A program made the position numbers and the translations under genes. Positions 45,527-56,356 of a stretch of 64,000 nt of DNA are shown piece after piece (positions within the stretch are counted from its first letter, which is position 1; each line of letters begins with the position of its first letter). The notes under the pieces are model-generated. The model was given only the letters and a program-made list of their open reading frames with translations. It was not told the origin of the DNA and ran no database searches. Location: contig NC_065875.1 in the NCBI RefSeq assembly GCF_933775445.1, positions 25,605,555-25,669,554 of the forward strand, written 5' to 3'. This DNA is from Argentina anserina (taxonomy: Eukaryota; Streptophyta; Magnoliopsida; Rosales; Rosaceae).

Positions 45527-46045
45527 CTAAGCAGCAGCTAAACCTTTAGAACCCGGAATATTCACCCACTCAAGCTGCACTACAAGTTCCCCACACTCTA
45601 CATTTCTCAGCTTAAGTACCATGTCCTGGACGATTTTGCCCTCGTGCCAAGTGCAGCAGCTCTCGGAGGAGAGGCAGTTGTTACTGCTGGGCTGGATTTT
45701 CTTCAGCGCACACCCATCTGGGAGCCTCTCCAGCTCCGCGGCCAGTTTCAGGCACTCCACGTAGGGCTTGATGTCAATCTCTGCATCCCCCATAGGGTCG
45801 TCGTTGGTGATGTGGTCTTTATCGTACACGTTGAGAAGGATAGGCTCGTCCAACGTAAACATCGACAAAGTGAGCTCCTCGTTCCACTCGGGGTTCAAGT
45901 TCTTCTTGACCACGCGAGTCTTGAGCTTGTGGCGCCCCATGGTTACGATGATGTAAGGGTCGCTGGTCTTGTAATCCCGGATGGCGAGGTTGATGCCTCG
46001 CTTGATATGAAGGCGGAGAAGTCCGAGGAGGTTCTGCTTGTCCAT
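45527..46045 (-). CDS. C2-domain ABA-related (CAR) protein
   Basis: One uninterrupted exon, 172 residues from MDKQNLLGLLRLHIKRG. The open frame extends upstream to 46132, but those 29 extra residues do not look like the family. One C2 domain fills residues about 5-120: RGINLAIRDYKTSDPYIIV, KTRVVKKNLNPEWNEELTLS, and VYDKDHITNDDPMGDAEI with the acidic calcium-binding loops. The C-terminus VQLEWVNIPGSKG is the CAR signature. CAR proteins dock on membranes through calcium-dependent phospholipid binding and recruit PYR/PYL ABA receptors. As far as I recall, family genes usually have introns, so this intronless copy may be a retrocopy; no poly-A tract or flanking repeat was seen. All calcium-loop Asp positions look intact. 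Confidence 0.9.
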   Translation of the reverse strand: MDKQNLLGLLRLHIKRGINLAIRDYKTSDPYIIVTMGRHKLKTRVVKKNLNPEWNEELTLSMFTLDEPILLNVYDKDHITNDDPMGDAEIDIKPYVECLKLAAELERLPDGCALKKIQPSSNNCLSSESCCTWHEGKIVQDMVLKLRNVECGELVVQLEWVNIPGSKGLAAA

Positions 46046-48264
46046 TCTCTTGCAGAACGAAGAAGCCGAGTGAATTAGGGTTGTGGTTAATTTGTAGAGC
46101 TCGATATCGATCTCAGCTATAATATGGCGCAACCATTCACGCAGTGAAGGATGTGAGGCTATGCACGTGTAATTTTGTGCTTCACGAATTGCATAGCGCT
46201 GGTTCTAGCTTTCTCTTTTAGAAGTGGAAGTGGTCTCGTGGTCCGCCTTCCTTGTCGGAAATAGTTGAAAACTACGGGCACATTTGTAAACTGCATTCTA
46301 TGGATTTTCAGAATTTCAGGTCGATCGGGCTACTTGGTTTTATAGCTAGCAAGATGAAGGTATAACTGTCCCTTAAATCGGCCCATATCCTATATAAAAT
46401 CCAAATGTTAACTTCAACGTTAACGTTTAAATAACTCCATAGTTTAATAATTTTGGAAAATTAATATTATCCTACATCTATCGAAATTAATTATTAAGAA
46501 GCAAGATATCCTGCATGCTGCATCCGAATTATAAAAGTTCAATTGATTCAATTGGCAAGAAGGAAATGCTAATCAGAGGTGTGTCACAACCACATAAATA
46601 TATAAATGCATGTCTTCTCGGGGTGAAATTCCACTATACATTACCGAGGATTTTTGAGATCTTGGTGGGTCTTGTGGGTATTTTTAAAGATGATTAGCTT
46701 GTCAGCCAATCACATGGATATTGTCTTGAACGTATAAGGGATGGAAATCAGGGATGAAAAATCGTTTTCACAAGGTAGGACCATATTTGCGCGCAACATC
46801 TTGTAACATATCCACAGTGCCTTTAACCATAACGTACAGTTCTGTGAGGTCGCTATCTTAACCTTCGGGCAGAAACCTACCCCTATAACATTTGCGTGAA
46901 ACGTGAAGCACGAAGAAACAGGTAACAAATTATGTGCTCCTCGATCATTTTGGCACTCAAACTATAAAGCTCCTTGAAGTAATTAAACATTCCTCAACTG
47001 TAGTGGTAATTGAGTTGCAAGACGTCCTACATAACCTAATTAAGAAGAAAGAAAGCGCAGCGTAACGTGTTCAACATTACAGTTAACTCGAGGCCTTACT
47101 GCAGATCGAGTAGGGAACCGTGGAAAGGCTGCATGCGATCGATAATTTACTCCATAATATACTCTCGCTTTGCTTAATTCTCTGGCAACATCAGTAGAAG
47201 ATATCTTTCTGAATTGTTCCAATATTGCGTTAAATGCAGTACATGCGTACGCTTGTATTGCTCTCTATCTCTCATCAATCATTTTCGATCGATGATAAGC
47301 TCTAACCGTCGTCTCGATCATCCACTCACTATCTGGACCATATTGAGCTCATGCATGATGCATAATAGTGATAATACTATTCACCTTGCAAAAAGGGTGA
47401 GCGGGGGAGCCGCTGGGATTTGCGAATCATATCAACTCTCACTCTCAGCCTCGAATTGTAGTTCGTACAGATGATAAGTACTCGTCCAATAAATAAAAGT
47501 GCTCGTCCATGGAAAAATCTCATTCGAAATTATATATATATATATATATATATCTATACACTTCATCAGTCCATCAGCTTCAGCTGTACGCGTACTTATA
47601 TACAGGATATAACTACGTATTCATCTGGACCACCGTTCCAAAATGGGAATGAGGATAAACACAAAGAATGGTGGGGCTTTCATCTGGTTGCTTTTAATTG
47701 AGGCTCTCTTAGCCATCGTCGTATAGTCAAGGTTCTGATTTTGCAACTCATATTATTCGGTTCCATATATGCATGCATATATATATGTTCATCTAAAACG
47801 CATAACCTTAAGTTGATTTCAAGCCCCAGCTTATAAGTGTGGTTTATAATCATTCATGTTACCTACGTCTGCTTAAATATATTCTCCAAGAATATGATCA
47901 TGTTAGTACATGTGAGACAGTGAGTGAGTGAGAGTGACATCAAATATATGTGCATGCATATCGAAAACATTAATCCACGGTGTTGATTAATGTATATAAA
48001 TATATAACTAGTAGTTTTCTTGATGTATGTCAATATTATGTCATGCAGGTACTATTTTACTCTGATATTGATCTTATTTATATAAGCTTCGATACCTCTT
48101 CTTCTTCTCTGCAACATCTGAATGAGCACCATTTTTTATATTTTAGGTTCTTTCAAGCGAGAAGTTATAACAAATGTTCTCAAACTACATGTTCCAAATT
48201 AAAATATGTATATACAAACGCCATTTCCATTCTAAATAATTGTCGCGATCGAATTGCTATAAAG
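46046..48264. other. Intergenic, with (TA)n microsatellite
   Basis: Gene-poor. A (TA)n tract lies at about 47530-47552. No supported coding region or terminal-repeat structure. Confidence 0.45.
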
Positions 48265-48698
48265 TAACGGTGGAGCCACATTGGTGCCTACTGGTGCCAG
48301 TGCACCAGTTACGATTTATATAATTTTTGTAGTTGGATAATATAAATTATGTAGTTTGGTGTAATGGTCTGCCATTTATGTAGTGTGAAAGACGTCCTAT
48401 GTTCCATTCACACAATAGTAAACATAGTTTTTTTTTTAACTTTCTTACTACTTTTTACTTTGTATTCTTCTCTTCTTAAGTCACTTTTTTACAAAACTTA
48501 TATCATGTTATTATATATATATATATTAGATCCTCACAGTGAATCACTTATTTTTTAAAAATATTAATTTTAGTTATTGTGTGTGCACAAAATTTAAATG
48601 CCACATTACAAAATATCGTTGTGGAATTAAATCTTCTTTGCATGCATGTGTTTTGTAATTTGTGCACCAGTAGACTCACAATTATGGCTCCGCCATTG
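48265..48698. mobile_element. hAT-type MITE, 434 bp
   Basis: Left end TAACGGTGGAGCCA, right end (opposite strand) CAATGGCGGAGCCA. Both ends also share an inner CTACTGGTGC block. Flanked by a perfect 8-bp duplication, CTATAAAG, at 48257-48264 and 48699-48706. No transposase. Confidence 0.8.
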
Positions 48699-48706
48699 CT
48701 ATAAAG

Positions 48707-50655
48707 TCTACGCGTCTAGCATATGTAAGAGCTTCACTCAAACTAAACTGTACTCGCCATTGTCATGCGTCTTTGGTTGACAGTTCATTGAAGCAATGAT
48801 TTAATCTCTGTTGGTGCTTGCAGGCCAACCAACATTGTAATGAGTCATCAAAATATCATTTACAATATGGAAAATCTTGAACCTGTGGTTTTGGTTGATA
48901 CGTCTTATTATAAATTAGGGTTCTTGCAAGACCGGACTCCTTTTTTGTTTTGGTGAAAATATGACTTGTTCATTAGGCAACCCTCAATTAGTCAAAAAAA
49001 TAAAATATAGCTGTTATGTCAAAGGTTTGAATCTAAATGTGACCGATACATGGGAGCTTAAACAATTAATAGAAATTAAAGTTAGTATTAAAACTGAATA
49101 AGAAGTCCATAAACTGGTCTGTCTTGCCAGCCAAGGCATGGGTAGGCGGGGCAGGTCGAGTTGACTGGCATCCGTGCGATGGATTAGAATATGCTATTTT
49201 CGTGTCTTTATCTTCGTATTAGGAAGAAACTAGAAAAGCTCTAATGTGGACATCTTTGGCATCTTAAGCTAGCTTTGGAGGCGAATTATTATATATTGCA
49301 TACTCAATTTCTATAATTTAATAATGAGCAAAACCTATATACCTCACTAATGCAATTAATTACTTTAATTAGCAGCTAATGAGCTAATCAGTTGTAAGTG
49401 CACATGTACTAACCAACGTGAACTAATTGATAATTTGGAGGTTATGTGATTAGAGGATGTTTAGAGGAAAATGAGATGATTTGCTCTTTTTTATAAGTGC
49501 ACGATTTGTCCGAAAGCAGCTAATTACTGTATGTGGAAATACATGCATTATGCTCTTTTTTTTGGTATTTTGACATAATTAATCGAGAGAATCTTGTATT
49601 TTAATCGCTTAGATATACCATTCCCACATTTATATATATTTTAAATCAAACAGAAAACGATGAAGGGACGGAACGAGAGGGTCAATATGTAGCTAAAACG
49701 TAAAGGGGTGCCAATATATATAATTAAGTAAATCAACTTAAATTTGAGTTCAGTTGAGCTAACTTCCAAAGAAGAAATCTATAAACATCTACCCTTTTTG
49801 ACCCTTCGGTAGCTCTACGCCTCTACCCTTGAAAGGATGGATTCCATAATATTGTACACGTTTCTAATATCTTGGTAAATCAATTAGAATATAATTTTTT
49901 TAATTATTAATAATATATTTCTTAGAGAAGGAGACGAAAATTTCAACGTAGTATTCTTATTATCACGCTGTAATATTTCAACCAAGTTGATGCATTTTGC
50001 AAGATCAAATTAATAAACTACTCCTAGACACACATGAATAATGCATCCCTTGAAAAATATCAAAAGTATTCATATTGACATCTACATTATTTGCCATAAA
50101 AAAATACGGGTAGACGTTTACTTACATTTTTGGTCAAAAAAAAAACTTAATATTCTATTCAATTTAGTGTTCACTGTAGTAAAATTTACCGGAGATTAAC
50201 AGAACACCATATGACAACAATATGAGAAATTATTATATATACCCGCCACATATTTCACGTGACATACCTTCTTAATGTTATCGGTTTATTTTTTACAGTG
50301 ATTGTTTATGATTGGTTCTTATATGTAAATACATTTCTATCATTTTTACTGCGTGCATGTTAATCATACCATAACATATTATGATTGGTTGGGTACACCA
50401 CATAATAGTGCCACGTGGTGTGACAGAGATACAAAATAATTACTCCAACAACGTATGAAAAGCTCGAGTTCGTTAACAACGAGAGAGAGTAAAAACGTTA
50501 ATCAAATTTTCAGACACGGTAATAACACAGGCCAGTAAAATTTTAAGGAGTGTAATAAAGGAGCGGTAAATCTGGACGAGTCGGTGGCAGCAAAAATTTA
50601 CCAACTCCAAGCAACAGAAAAAATAATATATAAATAAATAAAATCCCCCAAACCG
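48707..50655. other. Intergenic, nothing recognised
   Basis: AT-rich, no supported gene. A stretch near 50235-50450 with CACGTGACATACC and CACGTGG motifs could be an old MITE but its ends could not be defined. Confidence 0.4.
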
Positions 50656-50664
50656 TATAAATTA
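50656..50664 (+). promoter_or_regulatory. TATA box of the DUF7054-like gene
   Basis: TATAAATTA followed by a pyrimidine-rich and then GA-rich leader, about 235 bp upstream of the first ATG (the upstream ORF) and 535 bp upstream of the main start. Confidence 0.6.
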
Positions 50665-50889
50665 GGCTCTCCTCTCTTCTTCCTCAGAGAAGGAATCAAA
50701 CTTCAAAACGCAGAAAGAGAGAGGAAGAAACAGAGAGAGAGCCTAGCCGCCCCCTTCGTCAAACCCTAACCCTTATTTTTGAGTCTACAGTTTCTCACTT
50801 TTGTTTCTGAATCAGGTTTAACAATAGCTTCGTCTAAGAAGCCCCCAATTTTTCTTGGGAGAAAATTTCGAGATCGAAGCAGGTTGTGA

Positions 50890-51048
50890 ATGGTGGAAAT
50901 CTTAAGCGTCAGTAATTTCATGCGCTCGATTTCACAATCGAGGGCGAGCGCTGCTGCTATTCTCCTCCCTGTCTCCGCCGCATCTGCTTTCTCCTTCGGC
51001 TCCTGCAAGGAAGGCTGGTACTACCGCTGCCTCGGCGTCGACCCCTGA
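50890..51048 (+). promoter_or_regulatory. Upstream ORF, 52 codons, before the DUF7054-like gene
   Basis: This is the first ATG after the TATA box. It encodes MVEILSVSNFMRSISQSR, an Ala/Ser-rich middle, and a C-terminus SCKEGWYYRCLGVDP before TGA at 51046-51048. It ends 142 nt before the main ATG and is not in frame with it. The third codon position is strongly GC-rich in the second half, as in real coding sequence. +4 is G but -3 is T, so initiation context is intermediate and leaky scanning is possible. It could be a conserved-peptide uORF that stalls ribosomes, or a small independent protein on a bicistronic message. Confidence 0.55.
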
Positions 51049-51190
51049 ATCAATTCGCCGCCGCGATCTAGCTGCGATTTAATTTCTCAACAGTCCTTAC
51101 TCTCATCTTTTCGTTCGAAACCGTCTTCTATTGTTTTTGTTTGATCAAATAATCTCTCAGCCGCGATTTCGGTATTGATTTTGTACAAAA

Positions 51191-51763
51191 ATGTTGCTGT
51201 ACAAGCAGAAGAAGAGCCAGGCCGCCGCCAAGGGCAACAGGTTCTTGATCAGCATCACCGTGCTGGGCAGTGCCGGCCCGATCCGGTTCGTTGTCAACGA
51301 GGAGGCTCTTGTGGCTGCGGTGATCGACACCGCCTTGAAATCCTATGCTCGTGAGGGCCGCCTTCCGATTCTCGGCTCCCATCTCAATGAGTTCGTGCTC
51401 TACTGCCCTACGGCTGGTCCGGATGGTAATGTCTCCTAAAAACTCTTTACCCAACATTTCGCATTGTTTAATTTAGCTTCAGACATAAATTTTTGAACTT
51501 TTGAATGCTGTTTGATGTTGGTAGATGAAACTGTTGTGGGACTAGTTATGATTGTGTATGTGCATTTTTGATTGCTTGCAGCTCTGAGTTCATGGGACAC
51601 AATTGGATCGCAAGGATCTCGGAACTTTATGCTATGCAAGAAGCCTCAGCCTGTGAAAATGCCGGAGGCTGAGATACCGGCAGCTGCGATTTCTCGCAAG
51701 GGGAGTGGGAGCTGGAAGGCATGGATCAACAAGTCCCTGAACCTCAAAATCTCTTCCCATTAA
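51191..51763 (+). CDS. DUF7054-like small protein, 138 aa
   Basis: Exons 51191-51425 and 51582-51763, splice GTAATG...TGCAG, give 138 residues. It begins with a basic MLLYKQKKSQAAAKGNRFLI, then a conserved block ITVLGSAGPIRFVVNEEALV, then TALKSYAREGRLPILG and FVLYCPTAG; the C-terminal half is GSRNFMLCKKPQ then a Ser/Lys-rich tail ending NLKISSH. This fits the plant DUF7054 group, which has no defined biochemical role and looks ubiquitin-fold-like in its strand pattern; that fold is inference. There is no signal peptide or membrane segment. The leader holds a 52-codon upstream ORF, so translation may be regulated. The family name is recalled, not searched. Confidence 0.82.
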
Positions 51764-53039
51764 GTTAAATGTCTGGACTAATGGGCTAGGTGATTGTGTT
51801 CTTCCATGGTTTTTGTTTTCATTTGCGTCTATTCATTAGTTATAGAGTCAGTCAGGCATGTGATTTCGACTGTACTCTTTGTTTTTGGAGTTTTGTTTTC
51901 GAATAAATTAGCCATTTGGTGTGTTTGTTATTTTTCTCTCCATGGAATACTATCTTTCAAATCTCTTTGCTTGGAATCATGGCATGTTTCTAGTGATGAT
52001 TGAAACTTGAATTGATACCCTAAACTATTCCATTTGTTTATTCAAGGATCAAACCAGAGCGTGTGACAATTTCTCGTCTGGCAGAGTTGTTTTGTTTGCT
52101 CTACAACTTTAAATTATGCAAGTCCTGCAACCGATCCTAGAGTCCGGGAATGATGTGAGCCTTTATATTAATCGCCCCTTGCAATGTGCCCTATACTATT
52201 CTAAATTTCTAATGCTCACAACTCCGTGGTTTCAATACTCCGGAACATTACATACGACTTTCGAGTATTGAAACTCGAGAGCTGTGAGCTGTTATGTTGT
52301 TACTCATACATACCGAGTCGGCTTATCTCTCGCCGGAGAACTATGTCATTCCCATGTTCTATCAGAGATGGGCGCCTTCCGGTCAACCTCTCGAGCTGGC
52401 ACATTTGCATCTTAGCAGCCTGGCACTTTGCCAAAACATGTCATATCTCAATCAACTAGATCCAGGCTGATACTTAATTGCAGAAACATGATGGGCGACG
52501 TATATCTACTTATTTGGTCACACCCAAATAATGAAGATATTTAGTCACAAAGAGTAAACGTAATCTATCTCTTAGACTCTGAGAGCTAGAACATGTCAGC
52601 ATATATAGGGCGACGACAAACATGGCCGCCGTACAAGTTGCTTTGCCCTTTTTCTACGTCTAAAAGCCATGAATCTCTCGCCCTTTCGCCCTTCTGGGTC
52701 CAGCTCTCTGTCCTCTTTGATTCTCATCCTCTTCAAAACGAAAGAAATAATGGAGAATTACCATGATTCTAATTAACCCGAGTATCGAACTTGTTGAGCA
52801 GGTGAACAAAACGAGCTATTTGTCTTGACAAGAATTTTAGTTTCATTATACTGTATAGCTATACGGGATCACACTCCGCAGCTTCTCCTAAAAAATATGA
52901 CATGTTTACCACTTTACCTCAAACCTCCCTCCAAGAATCCTTAACATCAATTTACTATACGAGCATTCTACAAGCTCAATTACTCTGTTTAGTATACTAT
53001 CAAACAGTTATTTAGGTATGTGCATATGACCTGTACAGG
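51764..53039. other. Convergent intergenic region
   Basis: Holds the 3' UTR of the DUF7054-like gene and that of the polygalacturonase. No other gene recognised. Confidence 0.45.
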
Positions 53040-55740
53040 TCACAGTTCAGTATGCACAATATGTTCTACACTGGGGTCTGCATGCTCAACTTCGGCAGGC
53101 TGATTGATGATTATCATGTCTTTGTCATGAGAATTTAGACAATCTGCTGATGGATGCACGACTCCAGTCCCAAAGCCTTCGGCAGAGTTGCAGTAGGTCT
53201 CCACCGTGCCGTCTTTCTTCTCCAAGTTGACGTTGCTGAGGACTAGGTTGCTGCATGGAACTGTGTCACTGCAGGCAAACTTCATGGCGTTCTTACTCAT
53301 TGTAGTTCCCAAAATGTTACGATACATGATTTGGCTTATTTGCACGGCTGATGTCTACAATGTAAAGAGAAAGAAGCTCAACTTGCAAGTTAACAGGTAT
53401 TCAATTGGATAGCTTTGGTTGCCCATTTTCTGAATCACTTCCAGAAATCAAAACAGAGAGAGCATTACCTGATTTTGACAAGCTTTGGGGGAGTCACAGT
53501 AAAACTGATCTATGATTATGGGGTTTGAAACATCTTCCATCCTTACATTTTGGAAACGGACTCCACGAACATAACCAGAACCTCCCTATACAAGGGCGTA
53601 CCCCAAAGTGTCAAAGAGGAAAGAAGTGTTCATTATGACATCACTGTCAATATTATCAATTTATCATAAGACCAAAGAATCATTTTGATTGTAGATTAAA
53701 AACCTGCCAGGTCTTGATGCGGAGGCCATTGGTAGTCCCCCTGAGGTATGCTGTATCCAAGACCACTTTTGTGACCATGCCGCTGGAATTGTCCTTCCCT
53801 AGACTTCCAATGCTGGTAGCCCAAATTCATACCAACAAATGAGATGAAATTATTTTCGAGGACCAATTACTTTATCACTCAGGGCCGTTTATAGACTTAA
53901 TATACAACCAAAGTAGAGAGTACCTGACTCCATGTCCTGGTCCGCAAACGATTCTCTTCATCTTAATATTTGATGTACCATTGACAATTGAGATGCAGTC
54001 ATCTCCTGCATATCATATTCGGAATCAACATAAAACCAAATGGGTCAGTGATTTCAATTGCTATGCATGCCATGCAGTTGTGCACCTTTCAGTTGGAGCA
54101 CACATTATTCATAGCTAATATGTTTCCCTATCTTAATGTTCAAACTTCTTCTTTTGGTTATTTGCTTATTAGGGAATTCAGTCTTTGAGAATGCTCTTTA
54201 TATCACAAATAGCCATTAATTTTCATTCCATTTCCCCACTTTAAGATATGAAAGTTTGAGGACAAATAATGATTCACCTGTTCCAATTTTGCAGTCTTGA
54301 AGAACCACATTAGTAGATGCAGTAATATGGATCCCATCAGTGTTAGGACTGTCTCCTGGTGACGAGACTTGGACTGCATAAACTCGTACAGAATCGCTTT
54401 GAGATATGGCGAAATTCATTTGTTGACTGTTCTGGATGGTGAGCCCTTTAACCTGTATAGCTGAGCTTCTATCAATAGTAAATGCCTACAATAAAACCAT
54501 CAACTCTAAATATATGCAGTGGTCCTGAATTTTCGATCCCTTATCATTCGAAGGAATCTTGTTCAAGTATAGTTATAAGACTTATAAGTTTGTGACTTCA
54601 GTTCAAGATACTTACTGTTGGAGCGCCCCTGCAAGGCTGTAGAAATTGGGAAGACAAAAAAATTAAAATTAGTATTCATCATTGTTTTTTTTTTTTTTTA
54701 ATTTGAAGTGCTTGGATCAGGAATAGAAACTACGAATTTCCAAAAGTTTACATTTGTCTTGTTCTTTTTGCAGGATGATGCCCACCATTTACTGCCTGAT
54801 CCATCAATAATTCCACGACCTTGAAAAAGTACTCCCTTCAGTTTATAGAAATCAAGCCATGTTCGTGGAAATTTGGGATCCCAGTTGTCAGGATCACCTG
54901 GTGCTACTATTGTTCCTTCAATCTGTTGTACCGCATTCAGTATGATATTATCATCCATGGTAATAATACAATATGCATCATACGTGCTATGTACCGTTCA
55001 AACTACAGAGGATAAATTCTAACCGAGACGTGAAAATTGTTCAAATATTACCTGGATGACTAGGCTATCTGCGCATGGCCCTTGAAATCTTGTTGCATTT
55101 ACTAGATAGAGGCGTCCTTGGGGTACCAGGAAAACAGCTTTTGTTGTATTGCATGCAATATTCCAAGCTTTTACAAAGGCCTTATATGAAGGCCATTTCA
55201 GAAGAATAAGTTAATGTTCACTGTGATAGAAGCTATTTAATGTAATGAATTTATTTCATAGTCTAAAAGTCTAAAACTGGCCAAGTCAAAACATATGGAA
55301 ACTTTTAGAGGTCATGTTTTTTCATCAAACTACTGCTGAATGCTGATTACAGCATATTTCAAATATGATAAGATTCTATCGGTTTAATGGAATCAAACAC
55401 CTTTTCGCCATAGTAGCCGCTGGATACTAGCAACAATCTAGTAATACGACATTGCAAATGACAAGAAATGTTAAATTTACAGTTTATATAACACGCTCAC
55501 CTGAGTGTCATCAGAAACTCCATCTCCAATTGCACCAAAGCTATCCACATTAACAAGAACCTTGCCGCCTCGTTCGCTTGTCCATGAAGGGATCTCAAAG
55601 ACGTCCACCTCATTGTCTTCTTCTATGTCAAAGCTTTCAAGCTCATCAAGCATGCCAATGTCGTCATAGACTGTGTTTCCTGCGACTCCATAAACTGCTA
55701 TCAGCATAGCAAGAAAAGAAACCATGAAGAATTTATCCAT
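53040..55740 (-). CDS. Polygalacturonase, GH28 family
   Basis: Nine exons, high to low: 55740-55501, 55180-55052, 54922-54752, 54636-54616, 54485-54278, 54005-53924, 53812-53704, 53585-53469, 53354-53040; they join in phase to 463 residues. Residues 1 to about 22 are a signal peptide (FMVSFLAMLIAVYGVAG), so the enzyme is secreted to the wall. It hydrolyses alpha-1,4-galacturonan. All GH28 catalytic and substrate motifs are present: SPNTDGIH, GDDCIS, GPGHG and RIKTW. The N-terminal extension (DELESFDIEEDNEVDVFEI) is unusually acidic. Exon 4 is a 21-nt micro-exon coding PCRGAPT, and is needed to keep the sequence CKKNKTN-PCRGAPT-AFTI. Whether it acts as endo- or exo-enzyme cannot be settled by eye. 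Confidence 0.93.
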
Positions 55741-56356
55741 GTTTGTTGTATCCTTTGCTGTATTACAAGTTTGATTTGATTTGTATAGTGAACAATGGGT
55801 TATAATTTATATCAGTAGATTAGTACAAGAAATGAAGAGGTTTGTGGAATATATGGCTTGGCTTGAAAGTACATGAAGATGTAACCTATTTCTACAATCC
55901 CACACTTTAAGCGAAGGAAAAATATATGTTCTTTGCTTTACTCTTAAATCAGCACACAAAAATCCACCACTCATAGCTAGTGTCCTGCAATCTGAATCTA
56001 GTCCTGGCATCTATTTTAAGAAAAGGAAAATAAAAATGCATCAACAAGATTAAAGTTAATGGTAAAAATAGAAACTTTGAAATAACAACTAAATCCAAAA
56101 CAGTATATCATCGGAAAACAAAATCCAGAACAGTTTCTTTCAAGGAATAGATTATGTCAACGGATTAGTTAGATCAAACAGAATGACAAAGGTACAATTC
56201 TGTCATTCACTACATGCACACCTAACACTTTACCTATAAAAGAAGCAAAACCACAACTACAGTAATGTTGACAATTATATTCAGAAATGTTAGACTTGGA
56301 CCTAAGCCACTGGGGTAATCAACAATTTGCCGAGCTAGTTCCATCAGTTCGAGATG
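55741..56356. other. Intergenic, polygalacturonase 5' flank
   Basis: Likely promoter of the polygalacturonase and 3' UTR of the downstream PPR gene. Nothing else recognised. Confidence 0.45.

Noticed and set aside
45644..46078. 144-codon plus-strand frame
   Set aside because: Antisense shadow of the CAR C2-domain gene.
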